Positions 24,460 to 39,962 of a stretch of 64,000 nt of DNA are shown here, piece after piece (the first letter of the stretch is position 1; each line of letters starts with the position of its first letter). Location of the stretch: the NCBI GenBank assembly GCA_965240325.2, contig OZ251252.1:124001-188000 (forward strand), given 5' to 3'. The stretch comes from Rebecca billardiae RCC1528 (lineage: Eukaryota; Haptophyta). The notes beneath the pieces are model-generated. The model did no database searches and was not told where the DNA came from. It saw nothing but the letters and a program-made list of their open reading frames with translations. The translations under genes were made by a program, and so were the position numbers.

Positions 24460-25475
24460 CTGTACGACCCGGCGGAGGCGCCGCGCGCGCCGGCCGGCGG
24501 CTCCGACCCGCTCGTCTCGCTCCACGCCGAGGAGGCCGCGCGCTCTGCCGACGCGCTGCGCGCGCAGAAGGCCCTTCTTGAGAATCGCATCGCCGCTCTC
24601 GAGCGCTCGGCCGCGGCCGCGGCCGCGGAGGCGGCGGCGAGGCTGGGCGCGCGGGCGAAGGAGGCGGAGGGGTTGCGCGAGGGGAAGGCGGCGCTGGAGC
24701 GGCAGCTGGCCGGGCTGCTCGACGAGCTCGCCAAGGCGCGGCACGAGGCCAAGCGCGCCGCCACCGCCGAGGCCGACAGCCGCCAGGTCTCAGTGCGCGC
24801 GCGCGCGGAGGCGGACGCGGCCGCGCGCGACGCGTCGCACGCTCGCGACGAGCTCGCGGCGGCGCGCGCGCAGCTCACGCGCGCGCGGCGCGAGGCGGAG
24901 GAGGCGGACGCGGCGCTCGAGGCGCGGGAGGACGACGCGCGGCGCGCGCGGGACCTCGAGTCCGAGGTGCTCGCGCTGCGCCAGCGCCTCGCCGCGCTCT
25001 CTGCGCAGCGCGACGCGGAGGAGGCGGCGCGACATCGGGCCGAGGTGCGCGCGCGCGCGGCCGCGACGGCGCCGCGCGCGGCCGCGACGGCGCCGCGAGC
25101 GCGGCCGCCGACCGCCGGCCGCCGCGCCGCGCGGGTGCGGGCGACGGGCGAAGGGCGGGGACGGGCGCGTGCCGCCGCGCGTGTGCCGCCGCGCACCCAG
25201 CCAGCCAGCCGCGCCCGCGCGCCCGCGCGCGGGCGCCGGGCCGGGCGGCGCGCGCGCCGCCGCCCGCGAACCCGCGCCGAGGCGGCGCGCGCGCCGAGCG
25301 CCGCGCTGCGTCTGATGATGCGCGCACCCGCCACGCCGCCGCGCGCTGCGCGCCCTTCGCGCGCAGTCCGAGGCGGGCGCGGCGCGCGCGCACGCGCGCG
25401 AGCTCGCCGCTGTTCGAGACGAGCTTGACGCGCTGGGCGCGCGGCAGGCGCGCGATGAAGTTGGACTCGGCGCGA

Positions 25476-25518
<43 letters not shown>

Positions 25519-25961
25519 GTTGTTTCGCAGCCTCGGCGGCGGCGGCGTGAGTGGCGGCGGCGGCGGTGGCGGAGGGAGCGGCGAGGGCCTCGGGCTGAGC
25601 GGTGTGCTGTTCAGCTCGATGGGTGGGCTCACCGCCAGGGGCGCGGGCGGGGCGCGCGCGGAGGGCGGCGGGCGCGCCGCCGCGCCGCACGCCGCGGGCG
25701 GCGCGGCGGGCGGCGCGGCGGGCGGCGGCGCGGAAGGCGGCGGCGGCAGCGGCGGCGGCAGCCACTTTGCCCGCTGGCGGCAGCAGCGGCAGCAGCAGGG
25801 GGCGGCGGGCGCGTCGCCCGGCGGCGCGCGCGGCGGCGCCGGCGGCGGGGCGGCGGGGCGGCCGCTCTCGCCGCCGCCCCTCGCCGCCGCCTTCGCCGCC
25901 GCCTCCCCGGCCGGCGCCGCTGCCGGCCATGGCGGCGGCGCCGCCGCAGCGATGCGCTCAC

Positions 25962-26004
<43 letters not shown>

Positions 26005-26833
26005 GTTCGCTGGCGGTGCGGCGGGTGACTCGCTGCTCGCGTCGATGCAGCAGCGCGCGGCCGAGTCGGAGTCGCGCGCGCGCGCCGCCGAGGCCGCGCG
26101 CCAAGCCGACGCGCGCGCCCTGCACGAGCTGAGCGGGCTCGGCGCCGCGCTCAGAGCCGATCTCGTTCGAATCTCGCCGCCGCACGCGCCGGCTTTCAGC
26201 GCAGGCGGCTGCGGCTCGCCGCCGCACGCCGAGGCGGTGTTTGGCGGCGGCGGGGTGGCGATGACACCCGGGCTGGCGAGCGGCGCGGCGCACTCGCCGC
26301 CGCCCGCGCAGCCGTGCTTCAGCGCCGCGGCCGCCGCCAGCGCCTCGCTGCCGCGCGCGGCCGGCGGCGGCGGCGGCGCCGCCGCCGCCGCGCCGCGGGG
26401 CGCGCACGCCAGCTCGCCGATGGGCGCGTCGCCACTGGGAGCCGGCCCGCCACCCGCCGGCGCGTTTTGCGCGGGCGGCGCGGGCGGCGCGCAGCACTCG
26501 GCTGCGAGCCAGCTCTCCGCGCAGAAGGGCGCGCTCGAGCGCCAGCTGCGCGCGCTGCTTGAGGAGGAGGACGGCGGCGGGGCCGCGCCCGGCGGCGCCG
26601 GCGGCGGCAGCGGAAGCGGTAGCTTTGGCGGCGGGCTCGGAGGCGGCGGCGGCGGCGGCGGGCTCGGGCTTGCGCTCAGGACGACAGCCGGTGGGCGGGC
26701 GCTGCCCTCGCCGCCGCCGCCGCCGCCGCCGCTGAGCCAGCCGGCGCACCCGGCTGCCGCGTGCGGCGCCGCGCCGTCGCCGCAGCCACCGACGCGCGAC
26801 GCGCTAGGCGCCTGCGGCGGCGCTTGCGGCAGC

Positions 26834-26878
<45 letters not shown>

Positions 26879-27301
26879 TGCACGACGCGACTCTCGCTCG
26901 ATGCGCTGTACGGTGCGGGGGCGTCGGCGTCGGGCTCGCCGCGGGACAGCCTGGGCGCCAGCCCGCGCGCCAGCCCGCGCCCGCCCGCCGCGCCGGACAG
27001 TCCGGCCAGCAGCCCGTCGCCCGCGGCGCAGCGCCTCGCCGGCGCACGCGCGGCGCTGCACCTGCCGCCTGCGCCCGGCGCGCCGGGCGGCCGCGCGCGC
27101 GCGCCGACCGCCTCGGCGCTCGCGAGCTGGGAGCGCGCGTACGGCTGCGCCGACCGGCGCGGCAGCCGCAGCGTCAGCGCCGCGCCGGGCACCACCGCCG
27201 CCGCGCTCAGCCGCAGGTCGTCCGTCTTCTCGGCCGCGGGCGCGGCGCGCGCGCCCGGCGCGCCGCGCAGCGTGAGCGGCCGCAGCGCGAGCGGGCGGTG
27301 A
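23193..27301 (+). CDS. Long coiled-coil protein with Gly-rich C-terminal half
   Basis: Three exons: 23,193-23,693, 23,848-25,044 and 25,367-27,301. All junctions are phase 0 with donors GAG/GTGCGC and acceptors GCAG, for about 1,210 aa. Residues about 20-560 are heptad-rich Ala/Glu/Arg coiled coil (RLRRDAEHAQELLRARDAEL, KALLENRIAALERSAAAA, LERQLAGLLDELAKARHEAK). This is broken by a poly-Ala/poly-Gly insert at about residue 340-365. The C-terminal 600 residues are Gly/Ala/Pro/Ser low complexity with short helical islands (SLLASMQQRAAESESRARAA and QKGALERQLRALLEEED). No motor, kinase or membrane segment is seen. It is probably a structural (cytoskeletal, centrosomal or Golgi-type) coiled-coil protein. 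No specific family can be named. Confidence 0.7.
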
Positions 27302-27562
27302 AGCGCGTGCCGGCCGCGCTTGGCTGCCGCGCACCGCAGGCCAGACGTCTACCCGTGCCGATGCGCACGCTCGGCTGAACTCTAGACTGGCGGGCGAGCG
27401 TGCGAGCCACGCGTGGCGGGTCGTCGTGCGCCGCCCGGCAGCGCGGCTCGGCCGCCATCGCCCGTGACAAGGACGGGAGCCCACTGCGCAGGAACCGGCC
27501 GACGGCCGACGCACGAGGTCGAGGGCGCTCTTGATCAGCAGCTCACCGGGTAGCAATTCAGC

Positions 27563-28121
27563 ATGCCGGCCGACGGCGCCGGCGCGGGCGAGGGCGTGCC
27601 GCTCGGCGACGCGGAGGACCCGGCGGTGCTGCGCGCGGTAGAGGCGTGGGCGGGGCCGGAGCGCGAGATCGTGCTGCTCACGGCCAACCGCGCGGGGCTG
27701 CCCGGCGCGCTCAACGCCCTCCTCCGCTTCCACTCGCTCGGGCAGACGCGCTGCCTCACGTTTGCGGCCGCGCCGGCGGACTGCGCCGAGCTGCGCGGCG
27801 CGGGGGCGCGCGTGGGCCCGCCGGTGGGGCCGCTCGTGCCGGCGTGCGTCTGGTCCAGCTACGCGCCCAACGCCACGCAGCGCTCGCGCACCAACTTCCA
27901 CGCCGCCCTCTTCGGCGCGCGCAAGCGGCTGTTTGCGGCGCTTGTGCGCGAGATTGCAATCTCGACGCTGCAGGTGGACGCGGACGTGCTGTGGTTCGGC
28001 AGCCCGTACCCCGCGCTGCACGGGCCGTTTGGCGCGTACGACCTCGTCGTGCAGCGCGACACGCCGCTCGCCAACGGCGGCCTCATCTATGCGCGCGCGC
28101 GGCCGCGCGCGCGCGCGGCCA

Positions 28122-28176
<55 letters not shown>

Positions 28177-31100
28177 CGGCGCGTCGGCGGGTGCGGGCCC
28201 GGCGGCGTGGGCGCTGGACGAGCTGCACCGCCGCGTCTCGCTCTTCGCCACGCGCCCCTCCGCCATCACCGCCATCGTGCCCGACGCCGCCCCCCCGTGG
28301 CCGCGCAAGCTGGACAACGAGCAGACCAACCTCAACGACGTGCTCGCCTCCGCGGCGCTGGGCACGCAGCGGTGCGCGCCCTGTGCGCGCGTGTGTGCGC
28401 GCGTGTGTGTGCGCGCGCGTGTGTGTGCGCGCGCGTGTTTGAGCTGGGCGCGCGGCGGCGTGCTGTGCGCGGGGCTCGACGGCGGAGCGCGCGGCGCCCC
28501 GCGCCCCCCGCCCACACCCACGCACCGCGCGCACCGCCCCCCCCGCGCGCTCGCTCGCCCCTGCCTCCCCGCGTGCGTGCGTGCCCGCGCCGCAGCTACG
28601 CGTTCACCGTGCACAAGTGGCTCTACCTGCAGGGCAAGCGCTGGCCGCAGCGCACGCGCGCCACGCTGTACGGTGCGATGCGCGCGCAGGAGGCGGAGGC
28701 CAGGGCCGCGCTGCGCACTGTGCACCCGGGCGGCGGCGGCGGGGGCGGCGGCGGCGGCGCGGCGCGGTGGTGGGCGGCGGTGGGTGCGGCGCTGGGCGCG
28801 GGTGCGGGTGCGCGTGCTCCCACGGACAGCCAGGCGCTCGAGTCACTCGGCGTGTGCGCGCCCGGCTGTAACGGGCGCTGCCTCCTCGGCGACGGCGGCG
28901 CCATGCGAGTTCCGCCGGCGGAGGCGCCGCCGCCGTTGCTGCGCAGCGGCGGCGGCGGGAGCGGCGGCGGCCTGGCGGCGGCAGCGGGCGCGCCCACGCC
29001 GCCCGCGTCGGCGGGGCAGTTCCTCGTCGCGCCGGGCTGGCTCTTTGCGCACTTCAGCGCCGAGTGGTTCGAGCGCGCAACGGCGTGCGTGCACACGCGG
29101 CGGCGCGCGGACGGCGGCGGCGCGGACGGCGGCGGCGCGGACGGCGGCGCCGGCCGGGGCGGGCCGCCGGCGCCGCCGCTGCCGACGTTTGTGGAGGGCG
29201 CGGTGGTGCTGGACGCGTGCGCGCTGCACGCGCCGCCGCCGCCGGTGGCCGCGGCCGCGCGCGCCGTCGGGCCGGGCGCCGCCGCGCCAGCCGCCGCGCC
29301 GACGCTGCGGCGGCGGCTGCGCGCGCGCCGGCCGCCGCGCGCCGCGCGCGCCGCCGGCGGCCGCGGCCGCGCGCTCGCGCAGCACCAGCCGCTCTCGCCG
29401 GCGGCGGCGGCGGGCGCGTCGGCCGCGCCCTCCATCGCGCTCCACCTCTCCGCAGTCACGGACAACCGCGAGGGCCGCGAACTCGTCCAGCGCGCGCTCG
29501 GTGGCTGGGACCCCGCCGTGGACGCCGCCCTGCCAGAGGCCCTTGCGCCGCACGGCCACGGCGCGCGCTTCATGAGCGTGCGCGGCGTGGGCGCGCGGCA
29601 CCTGCTCGCGCCGAGCGGCGCGGCGCTGCTGCCTGGCGGCGGCGGCGGCTGGCCCAACGGCAGCAGCAGCAGCGGCGGCGGCGGCGGCGGCGCGGCGGGC
29701 TCCGCGCCGCCGGGTGCGCCGGTGCCCATGGCGGCCATGCTGGACGGTTTCGTCAACGGCGTGCTGCTGCCGCTGGTCCGGATGGCCGCCGCCTCGGGCC
29801 GGGTCGCCGTGGTGCCGTACCTCCCGGAGGAGATCCTCCCCGCCTTCGGGGACGGGCTGCGCGTGCCCAAGCCCGCGCCGCGCGGCACGGCGCGCGGCGC
29901 CGGCGCGCCGCCGCCGCTTCTGGTGAGCCCTGTGTGGGTGCGGCACGTGTGCGGCCGTGGGCGGTTTGCTGACGAGCCGCGCGCGCCGCCCGCGCGCGCG
30001 CCGCCCATCTGGCTGCTCAAGCCGACAGCGCACGGCGGCGTGCGCGGCGCGCTCGCGACGTGCCGCGGCACGCTCGCCTCGGCCGCCGAGCTGCCGCCCG
30101 AGCTGAGCGCACACCTGCGCCCGCCGCCGCGCGCGGGCACGGCGCGGGCTGGCGCCGGCGCCGCCCGCGCCGGCGGCGCCGCCGGCGGCGCGCGCGCGCG
30201 CGCCGAGGCGGGCTCGCGCGTGCGCGTGCTCGCGCCCGCGCCCGACATGGCCGCCGCGGCGCTCGGCGACGCGGTGGCGGAGGCGGCGGGTGCGGGAGAT
30301 TGCAATCTCCTCGTGATCGACGTGGGGCGGGTGGCGCGCGCGGACGCGCTGGCGGGCGCGGCGCTGCGCGCGGCGCGCAGGCTCGTGGCCGAGCGCGGCG
30401 GCGGCGCGCACGCCCTGCCGCCCGCCGTGCGCGCCGCGGTGACGGGGCCAACGGCGAGCGCTGCCAGGCTGTGCGCGGCCGCGGGGCAAGTGTGCGCGGC
30501 CGGGCGCAAGTGCCACTCCGCCGCGGCCAACCGCAGCGCGGCGCGCGCGGAGGCTGCAGCCAGCCGCAGCGCGGCGCGCGCGGACGCGGCGGCGGGCGGC
30601 GCGCGCGCGCGCGCGGGCGTGGGCGCGCTGGGCTCCGAGGCCGCGCACCGCGCACCGCCGACCGAGCCGGCGGCCCCTGCTGCGGCCGCCGCGCGCGCCG
30701 TGCCCCAGCCCCAGCCAGGCCCACGGCCAGACGGCCATTCTGACGATGCCGCCGCCGCGGACGCGGACGATGGCGGCGGCGGCCGCGGCGGCGGCGGCGG
30801 CGGCGGCGGCAGCAGCGCGCGGGGCCCGGAGGCCGTTGGCCGAGGCGTGCTGCGCGAGGCGCCGCACGCGTTCGCACGCGGCGCACACGCGGGCGAGGGC
30901 GGCGGGCTCGCGGGCGCGCTCGGCGCGCTGCGCGCCGCCGCGGCCGCGGGCGCGCTGCGACCCCACGAGGGGGCGGGGCCGCGCGCGTGGGCCGACGCGG
31001 CGGCAGGCCCGCGGCTCGCGCGCGGCGGCGCGGCGTCGCCGCCGCCGGCGGTGGGCGCGCTGCTCCGCGCTGCGCTCTCGAGCGCGCCGATGGCGAGCGG

Positions 31101-31239
31101 CAGCGCCATCGGCGCGCTCCTCGGCGCGCTTCTGATCTGCGCGGTCGCGCTGTGCGCGCGGCTCGGCGGCGCGGCGCGCGGCGGCGCGGCCGAGCGGCGC
31201 GGCGGCGCTGGGCGGCGGCGCGGGGCGGAGCCATCCTGA
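27563..31239 (+). CDS. GT77-type nucleotide-diphospho-sugar transferase
   Basis: Exons 27,563-28,371 and 28,596-31,239 (phase 2, ending ..LGTQR then YAFTVHKW), about 1,150 aa. The N-terminal 300 residues match the PF03407 nucleotide-diphospho-sugar transferase fold of plant RRA/RGXT/XEG113 enzymes: EIVLLTANRAGLPGALN, then the metal/nucleotide-sugar motif STLQVDADVLWFGSPYP (D-A-D at about residue 138), LANGGLIYA and LDNEQTNLNDVL. A second region (AGQFLVAPGWLFAHFSAEWF, IALHLSAVTDNREGRELVQR, VVPYLPEEILPAF) resembles the C-terminal part of long GT77 proteins. Very long Gly/Ala loops are inserted, including a poly-Gly tract at about residues 187-205. One TM helix lies at the extreme C-terminus (AIGALLGALLICAVALCA) followed by Arg, and no N-terminal anchor is seen. 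It likely acts in Golgi glycan assembly. The sugar is unknown. Confidence 0.75.
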
Positions 31240-32061
31240 TTTCGAGTCCCGCAAGAGGGCGGGACGAGCTCGACTCGATCTCGCCGCGGCTGGCCTGGCT
31301 TTGAATCCGGGCGGCGGACGAGTCCGGCTGGGCCGCTCGGTCTCGATATTAGCTGATGAGCCACCCAGTCGTAACGCGCGCCCCTATGGGCTGCGCGTAC
31401 TGATGTTTGACGCTCGGGCGTTGACGAGGCGGCGCCAGCCAACCACAGCGCTGCGCGCGGCCGCAGCCTGCTTCCGGACCCGAGTCTGTTTCATCGGCGG
31501 CTGGTCCGGCGGCTGTCCCGGACCAGCGCTTCATCCCGCAACTGCGCGCGTGCGCGTGCGTGCCCTCCTGCCTCTGACGCCGCGCAGGGCGCACCGCCTT
31601 GCTGCCCCGCTGCCCCCGCCCCGCGGCGGACAGTGGTGTGCGCGCGCCTCCCGAGGCCACCGCAAGGGCGCCGCGCCGCACGAGGCGACGGGCGCGCTTC
31701 GGCTCCGGGGCGCACCGAGCAGCTCGACGGGCCGGCGACGGGCGCGTGCCAGCGCCCGCCTCGCCCGCGCCCTCCCCAGCCCGCCCGCCCGCCCGCCGCG
31801 GCGCGCCTCGCAGAGGGCGCGCACCGGCGGCGAGCAGAGGCGGCGCCGTCCGCGCCAGCCCGGCGGTCCGCCGGCGGCGCGCAGCGCACCGGGCGGCAGC
31901 CCCGGCGGCGCTCCACCGCGTGCCGCGCGCACACCGCGCGCGCGCTCGCTCCCCTCCTCCTCCGCGCGAGGGCCCCGCCGCCCTCCGACGGCGGAGAGTG
32001 CCGGCAAGGTAACCGCCCGGCCGCAGCGGCCCGCGAGCCCGCCCGCCCGGACACCGGCGCG
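31240..32061. other. Intergenic and 5' region of the PP2A-A gene
   Basis: No gene is recognised. A short inverted motif CCCGCAAGAGGGCGGG lies at about 31,247-31,263. The last part should hold the PP2A-A promoter and 5' UTR. I see no TATA box. Confidence 0.4.
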
Positions 32062-35546
<3,485 letters not shown>

Positions 35547-36389
35547 GCCGCGCTTTGTGTGTGTGCCGGTGGGCCGCGCGCGGCGCGGGCGGCGGCCGAC
35601 GCCGCCGCGGCGGCGGCGGGGCGGCGGGCGGCGGCGGGCGCGCCGCCGCCCGGGGATGGATGCTGGCTGTGCGAGGGAGGGAGGGGGGGAGGGGGGGCGT
35701 GAGGGGCAGGGCAGGCTCGGGGGTCGGGGACCGGCGCACCACCGGAAGGCGCAGTGGGGGTGGGGCAGGGCTAGGGGAAGGGCGGGTGGGCGGGCGGCCG
35801 ACGGCGGCCGACGGCGAGCGGCGCAGCCGCAGCAGCGCGGCAGCCCGCGAGGCCGCGGGCCCGACCGTGCGGAGGCGCGGCGGCCGCACGCAGCTGCGGC
35901 GGCGCGGCGGCGGCGGCGGCGGCGGCGGCGAGTGAAGCGGACACGCGGCGGCGCGGCGCACAGTGCCGCGACACGTCGGCGTCCGCGCGAGCGCGCCACC
36001 ACGACGGCCGCCTCGTCAGCCGTCAGCCAGTCAGGCTGTCTGCGCCCCGCTCGACCGAGTGGGCGGCGGAGCGGCGCGGCCATGCCCGCCTGCGACTGCC
36101 GACTGCCGTCTGACGCGCGCGGCTCACGTCCTGCGCGCTGCGCCGCGGCTGCCGCCGTCTGCGCCGCGTGCTGCGCGCTCGTCATCTGCACAGTACGCGG
36201 CGCGGCCGTTGCGGCGCATCATCATATGCTGTCGATCATCGTCATCATCACCACGTGTATCGCACACGAACGACAGCGCATCCGCGATGACTTTTACTAC
36301 TGCTACGAATACTGGCGCGCGCTGAAATTACGCGGCGCTAATCGCGTGATACTACTACGGTACAACTACGTATATATATATATCGATAT
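35547..36389. other. Intergenic, no gene seen
   Basis: Strongly G-rich plus strand (GGGAGGGAGGGGGGGAGG near 35,675) at the 3' side of PP2A-A, then AT-richer sequence from 36,220. Only shadow frames are present. Confidence 0.5.
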
Positions 36390-36465
36390 AATAATAATAT
36401 GACCGCGTTCCGCGGTCCTTCCGTAGAACCAACGCAGTTAGGGGCCCGCGGTGCACCCTCCGTCG
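36390..36465 (-). repeat. R2 hairpin repeat, solo copy
   Basis: Next to TATATA/ATAATAAT simple sequence comes GACCGCGTTCCGCGGTCC, then TTCCGTAGAACC and GGGCCCGCGGTGCACCCTCC. It matches, in inverse orientation, the R2 end at 10,940-11,006. The hairpin again directly adjoins an AT-rich microsatellite. Confidence 0.75.
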
Positions 36466-36737
36466 GCTGCTGTCTCAGTCGGACATGTGTAACAGTTCGT
36501 TTGCCTCGGAGCTGCCACCGCCACAACTCAGTTACCGCCCACCGGGCCGGCGGGCCGAGGACTGTCGCCGGCGGGCCGCCGCGCGGGGAAGCGGCCGCCG
36601 CGGGGCGGCGCGCGCGCGCAGGCAGGGCGATAGGCGCCGCGCGGCGCGGGCCAGCGCGTGCGCGCGTGCGGGCGCACAGTCTGCTTGACGTGCTCGCGCG
36701 GCGCCATGCGCTCGACGACGGGCCGCTGGTCGCTCAC

Positions 36738-37188
36738 TCAGCCGGCGCACCTCGTGCCGGCAGACGGAGCGAGAGCGCGCGCCGCGCAGTGCTGCCCCGG
36801 CCTGCGCTGCCGGCAGCCGCGCACCGAGACCGAGCGGAGCTCGGGGTGGAACGAGGCGAGCGGCGCGTCGCGCCTGCCGCCGCGCGTGCGCGCCTGCTCC
36901 ACCGCGCCGCCGTGCTCGCCCGCCGCCTCCTCCGCCGCGTCGGCCTCGAAGACGGCTGCGGCGGCCCGAGCCAGCGGCACGGGCTGAGCCCGTGCGCGCT
37001 GGCGCCCGGCGCCGATCGCCTCGACGGCCGTCTACTCCACAGCTGGCTGCTCGAGCTGCTGCACGGGGCGTCGCGACGAGGGCGCCACGCGCGCCCAGCG
37101 CGTCCGTCTCCGCGTCGCGCAGCGCGTCGAGCTCGGCGCCGCGCTTCGCCAGCTCGGCGCCCAGCGCCTCCGCACTCGCAGTTGGCAT
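36738..37188 (-). pseudogene. Possible eroded gene fragment (minus strand)
   Basis: Two coding-like pieces occur in inverse order on the minus strand. An ATG at 37,188 starts MPTASAEALGAELAKRGAEL and continues LDALRDAETDALGARG. A second frame at about 36,960-36,738 reads AVFEADAAEEAAGEHGGAVE and APLASFHPELRSVSV. A candidate acceptor (GCCGCAG) precedes the second piece but no single splice gives a clean model. The function is unknown and this is a weak call. Confidence 0.25.
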
Positions 37189-37792
37189 GCGCGAGCGTGC
37201 TCAAGCTGCTCGCGTGTGCCGCGTGTGCACTGGGCGCGGTGGCGGGTGCGCTGTGCGCCGCCGACACGTCCGCAGCGCGCGCCGCGCTCGGCGCCGCGCT
37301 CGGCGCGCTGCACGCCGCGGGCGCGGGCGGGCGCGCGGCGGCGTGGGCACGAGGGCTGTCCGTGCTGTGCGCGGAGCTCGGCGCCGCCGGCGCGGGCGCG
37401 TGCCACGCGGCGCTGCTCGAGCTGCCGGCGGGTGCGCAGCTGCGCGCGCTCGGCGGGCTGCTCGGCACCGCGCTGAGCGCCGCGCGCCCGCCCGCCGGCG
37501 CCACGCCGGCCGGCGCGCTCTGGCGCCGTCGCGCTGTTCCGCGAGCACCTGCGCGGCGCCGCGCTGGCGGAGGCGCTGGCGCACGGCGGCAGCGCGGACG
37601 ACGAGGAGGATGAGGAGACGATGAAGATGAGCAGGGCGAGGGCGGCGGACCGTGGGCCGGCACGCCACACGTCTACCGATGATGCTCGGGCGCCGAACGA
37701 AGGCCAGCGCCAGAACGCATATGCCTGCGGGTTGAAGGCCAAAGCTCCTTTCGCCCGCTCGAAAGTGAAGGTTGTCTCGTTTGCTGTGTGCT
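37182..37792 (+). pseudogene. Possible eroded HEAT/ARM-like exon (plus strand)
   Basis: After an ACTCGCAG acceptor, the frame reads ACASVLKLLACAACALGAVA, AAWARGLSVLCAELGAAG and HAALLELPAGAQLRALGGLL, which looks like helical repeat protein. At about 37,520 the plausible frame changes to LFREHLRGAALAEALAHGG plus an acidic tail DDEEDEET and stops at 37,792. There is no room for an intron at the change, so a frameshifted remnant is likely. A domain search could overturn this. Confidence 0.3.
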
Positions 37793-38399
37793 GATTGGTG
37801 GTCGTCTTTCTATGGGTCGTAACCAAGCCGCTGCGTTTTTGTCAATAGCAAAGTTGGCATGGGCGAAGAGCAAACATCATAGTAAATGCGTGAGTGATTC
37901 TCGGTTTTCGAGTCTCTCCGCTCGCTGCGCGCTGATTGGTCGTTGTGCAGCTAACCCAAGGTTTTTAGTACACAGGTTGGTAGGAGTTGTGTTGTGTCGA
38001 TATGGAATTGTGGACATAGAATGCTGAGCGTTTGACCAATCAACGTCTCGGGAAAAAGGACGAAACATGACTCACACGTGTGAGTACTCCCGATCTCCGG
38101 GAGATATGGCCATTTCCGCCCACTGGGGTCATTCAGGTGTAAAGTTGAGTAATTTGGCACCGCGCAATAAAGGTTCGTCGTTAGTAAAGTTGAGTACTTG
38201 ACGAAGACTTTTTGCCAGGAGCCCAGGACCTCCAGCGCACGCGCTGGGTCCTCGTCCTATTTGGCAATATGCTATGAAGATTTACAACAAATCGCAGATT
38301 CGTTCACCCAGATATACTGACAAATGCACGTCCGTCCATCGACATATGCGAAATGGCCCGGGCGCGGCTATTTCGTCAATCGCGTCTTGCTAATGCAGA

Positions 38400-38567
38400 G
38401 CAATGGGCGAATGTACCCCTCGAAAAAGCGAAAACTCACCCTCCAACAGCCCTCAAAATCGTCCCCCGTCCCCTTTTCTTTGATCAAAAGATCTGCTTTT
38501 TGACAACGTAGTGAGGGCCCCCGGCGGGGCTCCACGCTACGCGCTCCGCCCTGCACCGCGGGCCATA
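38400..38567 (-). repeat. Dispersed repeat R1, copy 2
   Basis: Inverse copy of the repeat at 5,786-5,977, containing GATCAAAAGATCTGCTTTTT and GCTCCACGCTACGCGCTCCG, and ending in CCGCGGGCCAT followed by ATAATAATAAT. The next repeat (R2) starts directly after this AT-rich spacer. Confidence 0.75.
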
Positions 38568-39450
38568 ATAATAATATGACCGCGCGTTCCGCGGTCCTTA
38601 TTTTCCGTAGAACGAACGTAGTTCAGGGCCCGCGGTGGCGGTGCACCCTCCATCGCAGCAGTCGTCTAGCTATTGATACTACATATATTATCCGGAGTTG
38701 CATGCCGCCCGTACAACTAGACTCCAGCTGCGCGCCGCCGCCCGCCGCGCCGGGCGCGGGCCCTGCATCGCACTTCACGCACGGCCGCCGGGGCCGGCGC
38801 GGCGCCGATTGTGTACAGGCGGATGCGACGAGGCGTGATCGACGCATGAGCGCGACTCCACGTGCACGCCAGGCCACGCGAAGCTGACAGCCAGGGAGCA
38901 CGGTGCGGGGCCGCGGATTCGTTCGGGCCGCTGCTGCTGACTGACCGCTGTCCCGCGGGTCACCGCGCACCGGCAGCGCCAGGATAGTTAGCAGATGATT
39001 TGCACTGGTCCGAGTATAGGGTTCGACCAGCGCCTGCGCGACGGCCGACAGGCGGGCGCGAGGCGTGATGGACGCATGAGCGCAACTCTACGTGCACGCC
39101 AGGCCACGCGGTCGGCGGTGCTGTCAGCCCGAGGGAGCACGGTGCCGACTGGTGCGAGGGCACCAGGCATGGCAAGGGCGGCGCGTGGTGAAGTCGGAGA
39201 CTCAGAGATCGATCAGTCCGGCATCAGGCGCCGGCTGGCGCCGCTGCCCCCGAGCTTGCGAGAGCCCGAATACAGGGCGGCTGCCGCGGCGCAGGCGCCG
39301 GCCCGACGCGCGGCGGACGCGCAGGCAGTCGACACGGGCCTGGCGCGGGGGCGCGCGGAGTGAGGCGGGGCACGAACTCGATGTCGCCCGTCAGTCGGGA
39401 CCCGCCGCAGCCGCGCGCACCAGGCGCGCCACTCGCCGCGCGTACCTCCC
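38568..39450 (-). repeat. Dispersed repeat R2+R3, copy 2
   Basis: Inverse, shorter copy of 9,540-11,006. It starts with the hairpin GACCGCGCGTTCCGCGGTCC beside ATAATAATAAT and ends where the coding-like EVRAASG segment diverges. It also contains the duplicated CTCCACGTGCACGCCAGGCC / CTCTACGTGCACGCCAGGCC pair. It is probably a diverged member of the same mobile-element family. Confidence 0.65.
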
Positions 39451-39769
39451 ATCGCGGGGCCATCGCCGTCCTCACCCCGTCCCCTCGCGAGTGCGACGAG
39501 TCGGTCGCTCGTGGCTCGCCCCCTTGTCTTGCCTCGGCGCAACGACTGGCGTACAAAACGCGGTCGGACACGCCGCGCGCGATACGGATAGCTGCGGCGG
39601 ATATTTTTCAATGTCTCGCACTATTGGAGTTGGTTGGACTATTATGTCAACGGTCGTTCTTGGCGGCATCTTGCGGCGGCGCACTACATGCGAACGAGAG
39701 TCTACCCACAATTATACCCAGCCTGGCACACTTGGGCGAGTGAGTTTCGTTGATTCCTCTGACTATACA

Positions 39770-39962
39770 AAAGGACCGGGCGCGACCTTTTCGGCCGTGA
39801 TCAGTGTTAGAGAGGGTCTCAAAATTCGAAACTCGGTCTCCTCCAGCCATGAAAATCGTCCCCCGTCCCTTTTTTTCTTGATCAAAGATCTTTTTGAAAC
39901 GTGGGTAGGGCCCACGGAGCGGGCTCCACGCTGCGCGCTCCGCCCTGCACCGCGGGCCATAA
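39770..39962 (-). repeat. Dispersed repeat R1, copy 3
   Basis: Inverse copy of R1 with GATCAAAGATCTTTTTGAAAC and GCTCCACGCTGCGCGCTCCG, ending CCGCGGGCCATAATAA. It is the copy most similar to 5,786-5,977. Confidence 0.8.
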
